A DNA stretch of 64,000 nt, taken from assembly GCF_007004765.1 (NCBI RefSeq), contig NZ_VIKR01000002.1, forward strand, positions 1,178,001 to 1,242,000. The letters run 5' to 3'. The translations under genes were made by a program, and so were the position numbers. The first letter of the stretch is position 1. Each line of letters opens with the position of its first letter. A model generated the notes under the pieces. The model had not been told where the DNA came from. It made no database searches and was given only the letters and a program-made list of their open reading frames with translations. The DNA comes from Aliikangiella marina (GTDB lineage: Bacteria; Pseudomonadota; Gammaproteobacteria; Enterobacterales; Kangiellaceae). This document shows positions 8,928 through 19,568 of the stretch, piece by piece.

Positions 8928-10459
8928 CTAATCAACGCGTTCTGTTTGGTTATTTTCAGCGGAGTCGTCTTTCGATGCAATCAGCGTTTGTGTCTTTTGG
9001 CTAGGATTCAACTCAAGCGGATCTGCCGGTTGTTGCTCTTCGTCCTGCCAAACTAAAACATCATAGTAACGTCGGATATTGGTCACGTACTGCACTGGTT
9101 CATTGCCCCTAGCATAGCCGTGTTTGGTTTTTTTGTACCAACGCTTCTTCTGTAACAGCGGTAGGCGCTCTTTGACATCAGCCCAAGAGTCAGGATTGCC
9201 ACCTTGTTTTTGAGTGATAATTCGAGCGTCTTCTACATGACCCCAACCAACATTGTAGCCGGCAAGCGCAAACCAAGTTCGGTCTGGATCTTGAATTCTT
9301 TCGGGAACACGTTTTAAAACTTTACGCAGATATCGAGCACCACCGTCAATACTTTGTTCGGCGTCAAGTCGGTTGGTCACACCCAATTGTTTCGCTGTAT
9401 TTAAGGTAAGCATCATCATACCTCGAACACCGGTCGGTGACTTTGCTTTAGGTCGCCAATGAGATTCCTGATAACTCAATGCGGCCAGTAATCGCCAATC
9501 TAAATCTTCACCAGCGGCGTCAACAAACATGTCTTTGTATTTACCGAGCTTGTTTTCAGTAGCGCGGTGGAACGTGCGAGCGCCAACATAATCAAACTTC
9601 TCAACATGGCTGTAGTATTTTTCGGTTAACTGTGCGATACGCCCTGCTGATTTTTGTTCGCCGAAGTACTCGATTATTTGCGCAAAAAGAGAATAGTCAT
9701 CAGACTTTTTCACTGCCCAGGCGAGACTTTGCGGTTTACCTACCGTGAATGCAACCGCCAGCTCCGGGTGAAATCGTCTATTTAAGTCGAGCTCAGTTGA
9801 ATCCACGATGGTGTAATCAATCGTTTCGTCTAGCACCATCATGAGCAATTCTTCGGTTGAATGTTCGCTTGTTTCTGACCAATGTAATCCAGGTTCGGTT
9901 TTTTTCAAGTTGAGCAATTCTTGAGAGAAGTATGAATGTGCAACCACCCGTAACTCGCCGTCAAGTTGACTGATATTTCTTGGCCATTTTTTACCTTGTT
10001 TAAAAACAAGTTTTGAGGTGATTTGTTGATATGCTGGTGCAAATCGTAAGTAGTTTTCTCTTTCTTCGGTGACTGAGAGACCTGCTGCAGCGATATCGGC
10101 TTCGCCCGACTCAATCATTTCTGCAATCTCTTTGAGGTCATCACTGACAACAAAATTAACTTTAACACCTAGTTTTTCAGCAAACCCTTCAACGAGTTCA
10201 AATTCAATCCCAGCTCAACGAGTTCAAATTCAATCCCAGCGAAACCATCCGCTCGCTCATAATAGGTGGTTGGACTGTTACGAGTGACGACCGTTATTTC
10301 TCCGCGATTAAGAACTTGCTCCAACTTAGAGGGCGCTTGTTGGCTACAGCTTGACACGAAGAGGGTTGCGAGCGATAAAAACAACACACGCGCCGTCTGC
10401 TTCTGCGGAAGCAAACTGGGCTTAATCAGGGCTGTAATAAATCGATTAACATGCTGCAT
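8928..10459 (-). pseudogene. mltF: Membrane-bound lytic murein transglycosylase F, frameshifted by a 26-bp duplication
   Basis: MltF cleaves peptidoglycan strands at the outer membrane. The minus-strand start (ATG at 10459) gives a lipoprotein-type signal sequence ending FVSSC. The start of the solute-binding-like domain follows (ITVVTRNSPTTYYERADGFAG). After GIEFELVE the frame shifts, and this first frame ends at 10169. The rest continues in another frame down to 8928, with the SBP_bac_3-like domain and an intact transglycosylase domain (YQESHWRPKAKSPTGVRGMM with the catalytic Glu, then AGYNVGWGHV). The shift is exactly explained by a 26-bp direct duplication at 10189-10240. With one copy the ORF would be 501 residues, like E. 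coli MltF. The location divergent from purL is the conserved one. It could be a pseudogene, a reversible (phase-variable) state or a sequencing/assembly error. Confidence 0.93.
10189..10240. repeat. 26-bp perfect tandem duplication inside mltF
   Basis: Copies at 10189-10214 and 10215-10240 are identical. Each copy codes, on the minus strand, for the AGIEFELV part of MltF. Because 26 is not divisible by 3, the extra copy shifts the frame by two. Skipping one copy restores a continuous reading frame AGIEFELVEGFAEKLGVKV. Confidence 0.97.
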
Positions 10460-10922
10460 ATAGTGATAGTTTGTTCGCCAAAGAATTCCCTGGTACGACT
10501 GCTCCCTTCAATTGGACCGTGAAAACTTGCCCATTCTGCAAGTAGTTTATGAAATTTTTCGCCTAAGTTCTTGATCTCGAAGGCCAAAAACACGCTGTTT
10601 AATCACTCGTCACGGTCTTCGCAAGTGATTGATTTATATCCGTTTTATGTGAATTATCGTTGTTTAATGGAGTTTGATCAAGTTTGTACAAGGGTAAATA
10701 TTATCAAAAGAGATATTTAAAGGCGTTCAAAATTTGCGCAGCTCGCTATTTAAGCGGTCTGCAGCGACGACCTACCGATTATCGGAAATTTGTAAATTTT
10801 TCTTTAATCAGGCGGGATGACCTGTAATCGGTATTTTAAATTACCTTAAATAGCATTATTTTTAGGTTAATTAATCAATTAAATTAGCGTATCATTGCGC
10901 CTTGAATTCAACCCCCCTAGTT
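10460..10922. other. Divergent mltF/purL intergenic region
   Basis: 463 bases without a gene. It holds an imperfect hairpin AATCACTCG...CAAGTGATT at about 10600-10630. A spaced inverted repeat ACCGATTA (10774-10781)/TAATCGGT (10825-10832) encloses a smaller CAGG/CCTG stem (10809-10824). A possible purL -10 element, TATCAT, lies at 10890-10895. I see no clear PurR operator. The inverted repeats could form a leader structure or an operator; that is inference. Confidence 0.4.
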
Positions 10923-13900
10923 ATGAGTCAAATCAATATGCTTATACTCCGTGGTGCTCCCGCTTTATCCTTGTTTAGAACCCAGAAATTACTTGATGAA
11001 GGAAAAACTTTAGTATCCGATCTCGGTCAGATTTATGCTGAGTATGTTCATTTTGCAGATACCAATGCGGAATTACCTGATTCCAAGTTAGAGACCCTAA
11101 ACAAATTGTTAACTTACGGTTCCAAAAAGTTAGTTAAAGAAACCAAAGGAGCCTTTGTTTTAGTCACGCCGAGACAAGGCACTATTTCACCCTGGTCATC
11201 GAAAGCAACAGATATTGCGCACAATTGTGGGCTGCATGAGGTCAATCGGCTAGAGCGCGGAATCGGCTGGTATCTTCAAGATAATCAAGGACAAGATCTT
11301 TCTGACGACGCGGTTACACAACTAATGCCATTGATTCATGACCGAATGATGGATAGCGTGTTTGCTGATTTTGAAGCGGCGGAAGTTTTGTTCAAGCATG
11401 AAGAGCCTAAAGCGCTCATTTCAGTGGATATATTAAAAGGCGGTCGCGAGGAGTTAGTTTCGGCAAACTCCTCGTTGGGATTGGCGCTTGCGGAAGATGA
11501 AATCGACTATTTAGTGGATCGATTTAACGAGTTAGAACGCAACCCAACCGATGTAGAGTTGATGATGTTCGCGCAAGCTAATTCGGAGCACTGTCGCCAT
11601 AAAATATTTAATGCAAGTTGGACAATTGATGGTGAGGATAAAGACATTTCACTATTCAACATGATCCGCAATACCCACAAAGTTTCGCCGGATGGCGTAC
11701 TCTCTGCATACAAGGACAATGCAGCAGTTATCGAGGGCTTTGAGCAACCTCGTCTTTGGTCTGACGCTGACTCTAACGAATACCGTTATCATCTCGAACC
11801 CATCCACATTTTGATGAAAGTAGAGACCCATAATCATCCGACTGCAATCTCACCATTTCCGGGTGCGTCGACGGGTTCTGGTGGTGAAATTAGAGATGAA
11901 GGCGCGACGGGCCGAGGTGGTAAGCCTAAGGCTGGTTTGACAGGATTTAGCGTATCTAATCTTGAAATTCCGGGGTTTGAACAACCATGGGAAAATCATT
12001 ACGGGAAACCCGGTCGAATCGTTTCCGCACTCGACATTATGCTTGAAGGTCCACTTGGCGGTGCTGCATTTAACAATGAATTTGGTCGCCCAGCGTTGTG
12101 CGGCTATTTCAGAACTTATCAGCAAAATATTGAATTTGATTATGGAGAACAAGTCCGCGGTTACCATAAACCCATAATGATTGCTGGCGGAATGGGAAAC
12201 ATTCGCGAACAACATGTTGAAAAGGCGGAAGTTAAACCGGGGTACCATGTGATTGTTCTCGGTGGTCCTGCGATGCTAATTGGTCTCGGTGGAGGCGCCG
12301 CTTCATCAATGGCATCAGGTACAAGTGACGAAGATTTGGATTTTGCTTCGGTACAGCGTGATAACCCAGAAATGGAAAGGCGCTGTCAAGAAGTTATCGA
12401 TACTTGCTGGTCTATGGGTACTGACAATCCCATCGAGTTTATTCATGATATTGGCGCGGGCGGTTTGTCAAACGCTGTTCCGGAGCTCGTGCATGATGGT
12501 GAACGCGGTGGCAGTTTTGAGCTTCGTCGAGTACCTAATGACGAACCAGGAATGAGCCCTGTTGAAGTGTGGTGTAATGAGTCACAAGAACGTTATGTGA
12601 TGGCGGTCGCCCCCGAAAATCTTGAGAAATTTCAAAGTATTTGCGAGCGTGAGCGTTGCCCTTTCGCAGTGTTAGGTGAAGCGACCGAAGCGTTGCACTT
12701 AACTTTGAATGACGAGCATTTTGATAACAAACCAGTTGATTTGCCGATGGATGTTTTGTTCGGCAAGCCACCCAAGATGCATCGTACCGTCGAGTCCGCC
12801 AAAGTTGTCGAAAAGAAGTTGCAAATTGATGCGACTTTAGACGAGGCTCTCGATCGTGTATTGACGCTACCGGCAGTTGCTGACAAAACATTTTTGATTA
12901 CTATTGGCGATCGGACCGTTGGCGGTTTATCGCATCGCGATCAAATGGTCGGTCCTTGGCAGGTTCCAGTCGCTGACTGCGCGGTAACGGCGTCGAGTTT
13001 GCAAGCAAATACGGGTGAAGCAATGGCAATGGGTGAAAGAACACCCGCGGCAAATTTAAATTATGGTGCCGCTGCGAGGATGGCTGTTGCGGAATCAATT
13101 ACCAATATCGCTAGTGCGAAAATTGACGACATCAGTAAGATTCGACTGAGCGCAAACTGGATGGCTGCGTGTGGCGCAAAAGGCGAGGATGCCGGTCTTT
13201 TTGAAGCTGTTGAAGCTGTCGGCATGGATCTTTGTCCAAAACTTGGTGTCGCGATTCCTGTCGGCAAGGATTCTATGTCAATGCGAACAGTGTGGGCAGA
13301 AGAGAGTGAAAATGGGAACATTGATAAGAGTGTCGTTGCGCCTTTATCGCTGATTGTCACCGCTTTCGCGCCAGTCACCAATATTCGCCAATCGTTAACT
13401 CCACAACTGTCACAAGATACTGATACTCGGTTGATTTTGGTCGACTTAGGTCACGGAAAAAATCGCTTGGGTGCAACCGCCTTGGCACAGGTATTTAACC
13501 AATTAGGTGACGAGTGTGCAGACGTTGAAGATGCTGAAATTTTCAAACGATTCTTCCAAGCGATTCAGCATCTAAATGCAGAAGGTGTTTTATTGGCTTA
13601 TCACGACCGTTCAGATGGAGGATTGATTACAACCCTGGCAGAAATGGCATTTGCCGGTCATTGTGGGTTGGATATTGATCTTGCGGAATTATCAAGTGAA
13701 GCGTTAAACGTCTTGTTTAATGAAGAGCTCGGTTGTGTTGTACAGATTTCAGAAAAACACAAAGACAAAGTGATGCAAACTTTTGCTCAATTTGGGCTAA
13801 AAGAGATTGTCCACGATATTGGGTCCGTTCAGAAGGAACTTGCCATCAAAGTGCATCACGGTGACGCGCTCTGGCTAAATCGAGAATTAATGGATTTGCG

Positions 13901-14843
13901 TGCTTTGTGGTCTGAAACCACTTATCAAATGCAAGCATTGAGAGATAACCCACAATGTGCTTTGGAAGAGAAAAATGCCAGACTCGATAGTGGTAATCCT
14001 GGAATAAAGCCGCATTTAACGTTTGACCCAAGTGAAGATATTGTCGAGCGCTTTGGATATGTCGCTGAGAAGCCGCGAGTCGCGATTTTAAGAGAGCAAG
14101 GGGTTAATAGTCATCTAGAAATGGCAGCAGCATTTATCAAAGCTGGTTTTAATGCGATTGATGTTCACATGAGTGATTTGATGAGTGAAAGAGTCAGCTT
14201 AGATAACTTTGTTGGCTTAGTTGCTTGTGGCGGGTTTTCCTATGGTGATGTACTAGGTGCCGGTGAAGGTTGGGCAAAGTCGATTTTATTTAATGAAAAA
14301 CTGAAAGAGGCATTCAGCGAATTTTTTGCTCGAGAAAATACTTTTGCCCTCGGGATCTGTAACGGTTGTCAGATGATGTCCAATCTACGCTCGATTATCC
14401 CTGGTACCGACCACTGGCCACACTTTGTAAGAAATTTATCGGAGCAGTTTGAAGCGCGCTTCTCGATGGTTGAAGTAGCCAAAAGTCCATCAATTTTCTT
14501 CGAGGGTATGGAAGGCTCAAGGATTCCGATTGCAGTGTCTCATGGCGAAGGCCGTGCAGAATTTGCTGACGAAGCTGCAGCCCAACAAGCCGACAAGTCT
14601 GGACTAATCAGTGCGCGATTTATCGACAATTATGGCCAAGTTGCAACCCAATATCCAAGTAATCCTAATGGCTCGCCGTTCGGAATTACCGGTCTCACTT
14701 CAACAGATGGTCGGGTAACCATAATGATGCCTCACCCTGAGCGAGTTGCCAGAACAGTGCAGAATTCGTATGCGCCAGCTGAGTGGGGAGAAGATGGACC
14801 TTGGACTCGAATGTTCCGTAATGCGAGGAATTGGGTCGGTTAA
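10923..14843 (+). CDS. purL: Phosphoribosylformylglycinamidine synthase
   Basis: Large single-chain FGAM synthase of de novo purine synthesis (FGAR + Gln + ATP). It has about 1306 residues from the ATG at 10923; an in-frame TTG at 10902 is upstream, and the ATG at 10938 ([11 protein letters not shown]) aligns best with the E. coli start. Domains in order: N-terminal PurS-like part, linker, first synthetase half ([34 protein letters not shown]), second half ([29 protein letters not shown]), then the C-terminal class I glutaminase with nucleophile Cys in [13 protein letters not shown] and a His in MMPHPERV. All are intact. A hairpin terminator follows closely. The divergent mltF neighbour is as in E. 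coli. Confidence 0.97.
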   Translation: MSQINMLILRGAPALSLFRTQKLLDEGKTLVSDLGQIYAEYVHFADTNAELPDSKLETLNKLLTYGSKKLVKETKGAFVLVTPRQGTISPWSSKATDIAHNCGLHEVNRLERGIGWYLQDNQGQDLSDDAVTQLMPLIHDRMMDSVFADFEAAEVLFKHEEPKALISVDILKGGREELVSANSSLGLALAEDEIDYLVDRFNELERNPTDVELMMFAQANSEHCRHKIFNASWTIDGEDKDISLFNMIRNTHKVSPDGVLSAYKDNAAVIEGFEQPRLWSDADSNEYRYHLEPIHILMKVETHNHPTAISPFPGASTGSGGEIRDEGATGRGGKPKAGLTGFSVSNLEIPGFEQPWENHYGKPGRIVSALDIMLEGPLGGAAFNNEFGRPALCGYFRTYQQNIEFDYGEQVRGYHKPIMIAGGMGNIREQHVEKAEVKPGYHVIVLGGPAMLIGLGGGAASSMASGTSDEDLDFASVQRDNPEMERRCQEVIDTCWSMGTDNPIEFIHDIGAGGLSNAVPELVHDGERGGSFELRRVPNDEPGMSPVEVWCNESQERYVMAVAPENLEKFQSICERERCPFAVLGEATEALHLTLNDEHFDNKPVDLPMDVLFGKPPKMHRTVESAKVVEKKLQIDATLDEALDRVLTLPAVADKTFLITIGDRTVGGLSHRDQMVGPWQVPVADCAVTASSLQANTGEAMAMGERTPAANLNYGAAARMAVAESITNIASAKIDDISKIRLSANWMAACGAKGEDAGLFEAVEAVGMDLCPKLGVAIPVGKDSMSMRTVWAEESENGNIDKSVVAPLSLIVTAFAPVTNIRQSLTPQLSQDTDTRLILVDLGHGKNRLGATALAQVFNQLGDECADVEDAEIFKRFFQAIQHLNAEGVLLAYHDRSDGGLITTLAEMAFAGHCGLDIDLAELSSEALNVLFNEELGCVVQISEKHKDKVMQTFAQFGLKEIVHDIGSVQKELAIKVHHGDALWLNRELMDLRALWSETTYQMQALRDNPQCALEEKNARLDSGNPGIKPHLTFDPSEDIVERFGYVAEKPRVAILREQGVNSHLEMAAAFIKAGFNAIDVHMSDLMSERVSLDNFVGLVACGGFSYGDVLGAGEGWAKSILFNEKLKEAFSEFFARENTFALGICNGCQMMSNLRSIIPGTDHWPHFVRNLSEQFEARFSMVEVAKSPSIFFEGMEGSRIPIAVSHGEGRAEFADEAAAQQADKSGLISARFIDNYGQVATQYPSNPNGSPFGITGLTSTDGRVTIMMPHPERVARTVQNSYAPAEWGEDGPWTRMFRNARNWVG

Positions 14844-14852
14844 TTGTGAAAC

Positions 14853-14880
14853 GCCCCTCGTTACTAGCGAGGGGCTGTTT
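14853..14880 (+). terminator. Hairpin terminator after purL
   Basis: GCCCCTCG (14853-14860) pairs with CGAGGGGC (14868-14875) across a 7-base loop, followed by a short TGTTT. An A-rich 5' flank (AAAC) extends the stem. It lies 10 bases after the purL stop, between purL and the convergent pldA. Confidence 0.8.
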
Positions 14881-15011
14881 GTGGGTTATTAATTTTTGAA
14901 TTCAAGTTGTAGAAATTGAGTTCTTAAATTGAGAATGTTAGGTTCAATCTCATCAGGTAAATCTAAATTCTATTCTCGCAAACTTCAATCGCTGAAAGCT
15001 TTGCATCCGGG

Positions 15012-16037
15012 TCAGAAAAAATCAGAGAGCAATACACCAATTCCAAACCGTTGTACTGACTCGTTATAATCAATCAGGCTTTCTCCATAGCCATTAAAGT
15101 ACTGTACGTACCCTTTAAAGCGACTACCCATTGGAAACGTCCAATCAAGCTGGATAGCCCCTTTGTTATCTGAGCGAAGGTTGTTTCGGAACATAACCCC
15201 AAATGTTTGGTCGTCCCATTTATAAGTGCTTGTAAACTCGAAGTGACCGAGAAACTTATCAATATCAGGGTTATCGTCACCATCGGGATCATTCGGGTCA
15301 AGCTTGTCGTCTTCAGGTAAACGATACCAGGGCTTAAAACCGACAATCCAGCGATCGTTTTCCCATACAAAGTGCGCGTAGATTCGATTCCAGCTTCGAG
15401 ATTGAGGTTGTGATTGTCCGTTTGATTGGTGTTCGATACCGATTACATTCACTCTATTGGTCCACTCACCGATCGTAAAATCGTTTACAAATCCATAAAA
15501 AATTTCGGGCGTGTAATTAGTTTCTCTAAAAGGAGATGATATATCCGTGTTGTAGGCTTGCCAGTAAGATTCAATCGTAAATCCAAAGAATAATACATCT
15601 TTGTCTTTAATTAGAGATTGAGCTAAGGGAGCCTTGAAGCTGAGCTGAAACTTTGCTTCCCAGTTATCAAGTAATCCCGCGTAATTGGTATTTTCGTAGG
15701 GCGCTTGATTAGGTTGATTAAGATAGCTAATTGGGAGCAAGTAGTTACGTTTATGCGGGGTGATGACGTTTGGATTGTAGACGTTTTTTAACTCTTCATT
15801 GATACGCTTTTCTAGCGGTGACAGCTTTTCGATTGTTCCACCATTGTCTTCGGCAATTTTTTGGATGCATTCAGCCTTAACTTGTTCGAGTGTCTTATTC
15901 TTATTTTGTTGCTTAAAAGCCTCGAGATAACACACTTCAAACCGAGGGTCATCAGCTAAGTTTTCTATTTCAGCGTTAAGCTGTGGTGCAAAAGAAGCGA
16001 GGATGGCGATTGCGTACATTAAATGTAAACGTCTCAT
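15012..16037 (-). CDS. pldA: Outer membrane phospholipase A
   Basis: Calcium-dependent outer-membrane phospholipase (OMPLA), a 12-strand beta barrel that hydrolyses phospholipids appearing in the outer leaflet. The 341 residues start with a signal peptide (MRRLHLMYAIAILASFAPQLNA). The catalytic motif is visible as EHQSNGQSQPQSRSWNR, carrying the His-Ser-Asn residues in the H-x-S-N-G pattern of the E. coli enzyme. The C-terminus ends in Phe after alternating hydrophobic residues (FGIGVLLSDFF), the outer-membrane barrel assembly signal. An extra region of roughly 60 residues with Lys/Glu-rich sequence lies between the signal peptide and the barrel. Convergent with purL. Confidence 0.92.
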   Translation of the reverse strand: MRRLHLMYAIAILASFAPQLNAEIENLADDPRFEVCYLEAFKQQNKNKTLEQVKAECIQKIAEDNGGTIEKLSPLEKRINEELKNVYNPNVITPHKRNYLLPISYLNQPNQAPYENTNYAGLLDNWEAKFQLSFKAPLAQSLIKDKDVLFFGFTIESYWQAYNTDISSPFRETNYTPEIFYGFVNDFTIGEWTNRVNVIGIEHQSNGQSQPQSRSWNRIYAHFVWENDRWIVGFKPWYRLPEDDKLDPNDPDGDDNPDIDKFLGHFEFTSTYKWDDQTFGVMFRNNLRSDNKGAIQLDWTFPMGSRFKGYVQYFNGYGESLIDYNESVQRFGIGVLLSDFF

Positions 16038-16258
16038 AAGCAGTGACTCTAAACGCTACTAGGTTAGGGTGAGATGATAACAAGTTGGTTGATAAAGGCC
16101 AGCCGAATATTCAAATATTGTTCCAGTTTGAGGTGCTTAGCCTTAGAATTGAAAACTCTGATTAATCAAAAGCAAAGTGATAGAATCCCTCAAACACAAC
16201 AGAGGTGTCGATTCGATATGCTTGGAACACCTGAAAAATAGTATGTGATGGTAATCAA

Positions 16259-17134
16259 ATGAAAAAATGCGCAATTCTCTCAATGGATAATACTCAAGAC
16301 TTTGTAATTTATGATCAGCTTTTAGAAGCGCCGCTAGCGGATGCCGGTTGGCAGTGTGAGACCGTTTCTTGGCGAGCTGATGTCGATTGGAATGAATATA
16401 CCACTGCGATTATTCGCTCGACGTGGGATTATCAAGATCATGCCGATGAGTTTCTCGAGGTTTTGCGTAAAATAGATGATTCTGATACCCATTTAGATAA
16501 CCCACTTTCAATCGTTGAATGGAATATTGACAAACGTTACCTCCAGGAACTCCAAGCGAAAGGAGTGGCTATTGTTCCGACAACCTGGTTTGGAGACTAT
16601 GATTTATCGAAGGTTTTGGCGTGTTTTCAGCAATTTAATGTCGAAGAGCTAGTCATTAAGCCGTGCGTGAGTGCTAATGCTGACGATACTTATCGAGTTA
16701 GGATTGACCAGCTTAAAGATAGCTCGTCGATGCTGGCAGAGACCTTTGAGCAGCGCAACTTTATGGTACAACCTTTTATGTCGGCTATTGTTGAGGAAGG
16801 CGAATATTCTCTTTTCTATTTTGATGGCCAATACAGTCATGCCATCTTAAAAACACCTAAATCGGGCGATTTTAGAGTGCAAGAAGAGCATGGAGGGCGT
16901 TTGAAGAAAATTATTCCCGAACCCGCTCTCCTGGCTGCAGGCGATAATACCCTAAAGCAGATTGCGCAATCATTGCTCTATGCGCGTTTGGATTTCGTAA
17001 GACATAACGATGAATTTGTTTTAATCGAAGCAGAACTGATTGAGCCCTCTCTTTACTTCAATCTAGACGAGGATGCGCCGGGACGTTTTGTAAAAGCAAT
17101 GGAAAATCGACTCCAGCGGTTAGCCGTAATTTAA
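16259..17134 (+). CDS. ATP-grasp domain protein (glutathione synthetase/RimK-like)
   Basis: A 291-residue cytoplasmic protein. The N-terminal Rossmann-like part (CAILSMDNTQDFVIYDQLLEAPL...TAIIRSTWDYQDH) and the later VIKPCVSANADDTYRV, FMVQPFMSAIVEEGEYSLFYFDG and FVLIEAELIEPSLYF segments match the family of stand-alone ATP-grasp proteins related to the prokaryotic glutathione synthetase ATP-binding domain and DcsG. These form an amide or similar bond with ATP; the substrate is unknown. The acidic metal ligands (EAELIEPSLYF) are present. It precedes selO by about 100 bases on the same strand, so they may form one transcript. Confidence 0.75.
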   Translation: MKKCAILSMDNTQDFVIYDQLLEAPLADAGWQCETVSWRADVDWNEYTTAIIRSTWDYQDHADEFLEVLRKIDDSDTHLDNPLSIVEWNIDKRYLQELQAKGVAIVPTTWFGDYDLSKVLACFQQFNVEELVIKPCVSANADDTYRVRIDQLKDSSSMLAETFEQRNFMVQPFMSAIVEEGEYSLFYFDGQYSHAILKTPKSGDFRVQEEHGGRLKKIIPEPALLAAGDNTLKQIAQSLLYARLDFVRHNDEFVLIEAELIEPSLYFNLDEDAPGRFVKAMENRLQRLAVI

Positions 17135-17250
17135 AGCAATTTGCAGGCAGGGGCGATGCGTGAGGATTAAAAACTTCCTCATGATGGAATAACGGGAAAT
17201 TTAGTTCAGAGTAAATCGAACCTATTGAAAGGTTGACAACGAGTAAACCG

Positions 17251-18840
17251 ATGAGCATAAAGTTCAAATTACGAAACCGTTTTAGCGAATCACTTCCCGC
17301 CGATCTCGAGACGGCTGTGATGCCGCGTCAGGTTCATAATGCGGCATTTTCTTATGTTAATCCGACTCCAGTATCTCAGCCCCAAGTACTAGCCGTATCA
17401 ACTGAGATGTTGACGTCGCTTGGACTTGAGCAGCAAGCATGGCAAAGTGAGCAGTTTCTTGAAATATTTGCCGGCAATCAATTAATTGAGAACAGTCGCC
17501 CGTACGCCATGTGTTATGGCGGACATCAGTTTGGAAATTGGGCAGGCCAGCTTGGTGACGGTCGAGCCATTAACCTCGCAGAGGTTGTCGATGCTCAAGG
17601 GAACAATCAAACGCTCCAGCTCAAGGGAGCCGGGTTAACTCCTTATTCTCGAACCGCGGACGGCCTTGCCGTGTTGCGTTCATCGGTTAGAGAGTTTTTG
17701 TGTAGTGAAGCGATGTTTCATTTAGGTATACCAACCACTCGTGCGTTAAGTTTAATTCTTACGGGTGAGCAAGTGATGAGAGATATGTTTTACGATGGTA
17801 GACCGCAATTAGAGCCTGGGGCGATTGTCTGTCGAGTGGCCCCTTCATTTGTGCGGTTTGGTAGTTTTCAAATTTTCGCCTCTCGTCAAGAAACCGATAA
17901 CTTAAAAAAACTGATAGAGCATACTATCCGTTATGACTTTCCTCATTTGATGTTGGACGAGGAGAAGCTGACCAGCGAAACTTATGAAGCATTTTTTGAT
18001 GAGGTTTGTCGACGCACCTGTGAAATGATTGTTCACTGGATGCGAGTTGGCTTTGTTCATGGCGTTATGAATACCGATAACATGTCAGTGCTCGGCTTGA
18101 CGATTGATTATGGTCCATATGGCTGGCTAGAAGGATATGATCCGCACTGGACGCCGAATACGACAGATGGCGAAGGCAAGCGCTACTCCTTCGGTAATCA
18201 ACCGCAGATTGCCCAGTGGAATTTACTTCAATTAGCGAATACGCTTTATACTGTCATCGGTACTGCCGACAAGCTGGAAGAGTCATTGCAAAAATTCGCC
18301 GATCTCTACACGCACAGTTCGCAGCAAATGTACGCCGACAAACTCGGAATTGGTCGTCACAGAGGAGAGGACGATCAAAAGCTGATCGGTGATTTGTTTG
18401 CTTGTTTGGCATCAACCGAAACCGATATGACTATTTTTTTCCGAAATTTGACAAAATTTTCTCAAGAATCCGAGCTAGCCACTTGGTATGAATCGGTAAA
18501 AGAAGCGTTTTATACATTGGATGAAATCAACACACAAACCAAAGATGAATTTCAATCGTGGTTTACTCGTTACAAAGCAAGGCTGCAAGTTAGTGAGCTC
18601 GATTCTCAAGATAGGATAAGTTTGATGAATCGAACAAATCCAAAATATATTTTGAGAAACTATTTAGCTCAAATTGCTATCGACAAAGCCCATGAAGGCG
18701 ATTATTCTGAAATCGAGAAATTATTGGACATAATGCGTCGCCCCTATGACGAGCAACCTGAGCATGAACAATATTTTGCCAAAAGGCCTGAATGGGCCCG
18801 AACCAAAGCTGGCTGTTCCATGTTATCGTGTAGCTCCTAA
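17251..18840 (+). CDS. selO: Protein adenylyltransferase SelO (YdiU family)
   Basis: Pseudokinase-fold enzyme that transfers AMP from ATP to protein Ser/Thr/Tyr residues; in E. coli it is linked to redox regulation. From the ATG at 17251 it has 529 residues. An in-frame TTG at 17233 would add six; the ATG is preferred because the conserved sequence begins soon after it. Family signatures are clear: MCYGGHQFGNWAGQLGDGRA, LQLKGAGLTPYSRTADG, RSSVREFLCSEAM and VGFVHGVMNTDNMSVLGLTIDYGPYGW. The C-terminus CSMLSCSS carries the conserved Cys position where eukaryotic SelO has selenocysteine. No frameshift is present. Confidence 0.95.
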   Translation: MSIKFKLRNRFSESLPADLETAVMPRQVHNAAFSYVNPTPVSQPQVLAVSTEMLTSLGLEQQAWQSEQFLEIFAGNQLIENSRPYAMCYGGHQFGNWAGQLGDGRAINLAEVVDAQGNNQTLQLKGAGLTPYSRTADGLAVLRSSVREFLCSEAMFHLGIPTTRALSLILTGEQVMRDMFYDGRPQLEPGAIVCRVAPSFVRFGSFQIFASRQETDNLKKLIEHTIRYDFPHLMLDEEKLTSETYEAFFDEVCRRTCEMIVHWMRVGFVHGVMNTDNMSVLGLTIDYGPYGWLEGYDPHWTPNTTDGEGKRYSFGNQPQIAQWNLLQLANTLYTVIGTADKLEESLQKFADLYTHSSQQMYADKLGIGRHRGEDDQKLIGDLFACLASTETDMTIFFRNLTKFSQESELATWYESVKEAFYTLDEINTQTKDEFQSWFTRYKARLQVSELDSQDRISLMNRTNPKYILRNYLAQIAIDKAHEGDYSEIEKLLDIMRRPYDEQPEHEQYFAKRPEWARTKAGCSMLSCSS

Positions 18841-18867
18841 ACCTCTAAATTAAAGACACATATCTCT

Positions 18868-19458
18868 ATGAAATCTTATCGCCAAACAAGAAAAAGAAAA
18901 AACGCGTTCAGTCTGACTGAAAAGCTGGAGCAACCAATCGATCTGTATGATCATTTACCATTTCAGGTGGCTGTTGTTAGTAATCTTCTTCAACTAAATC
19001 GAGATTTTTCGATTCGCCAGATTATAGATTTAGATCCGCGAGAGTTGCGCGTTATTTTAAATATTGGTTCATACATGCCCATTAGTAGCGCGGATATTGC
19101 TTATCAAGCAAGGTTAGATGCGTATACCGTAAGCCGTGCAGTAAAAACATTAAAGTCGCTCGAGATGATTGAAGTGTTTAGTCGCTCAGACAATAAAAAA
19201 GTTAAATTACTTCGGCTAACAGAGAAAGGTCACGAAGTGTATCAAAAGCTTGTTGACGAGATAAATCAACGAACCGAATTTCTAGAATCGGTGATCACGC
19301 AAGAAGAGAAAGCGCTATTAATGGAAACTCTGGCCAAAATCGAAGATCGTGCCGAAAAGATGCTGACTGAACATGCGACCGGTGCGTTGAAAAAAGGCAT
19401 AAATTTACCCGCAGATCAAAAAGAAATCATTCGCTGGCATAAAAAGAGTAATCATTAA
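18868..19458 (+). CDS. MarR-family transcriptional regulator
   Basis: A 196-residue winged-helix DNA-binding protein. After a basic N-terminal tail (RQTRKRKNAF) come the MarR helices, the recognition region (ISSADIAYQARLDAYTVSRAVKTLKSLEMIE) and the wing (SRSDNKKVKLLRLTEKGHEVYQKL). The C-terminal helices provide the dimer interface. It lies 27 bases after selO on the same strand and before a secreted NTF2-like protein; a target cannot be deduced. It is longer than typical MarR proteins (about 140-150), the extra length being in both tails. Confidence 0.85.
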   Translation: MKSYRQTRKRKNAFSLTEKLEQPIDLYDHLPFQVAVVSNLLQLNRDFSIRQIIDLDPRELRVILNIGSYMPISSADIAYQARLDAYTVSRAVKTLKSLEMIEVFSRSDNKKVKLLRLTEKGHEVYQKLVDEINQRTEFLESVITQEEKALLMETLAKIEDRAEKMLTEHATGALKKGINLPADQKEIIRWHKKSNH

Positions 19459-19568
19459 TCGGCGAAGTTGAACAGCTTGTCTGATTGAAACTTGAAATCT
19501 AGTAGTTTCGAATTTAAGGTTACAGACAAGTGATTGATACTGTTTGACAGAAAATTTTCGAGAAAACG

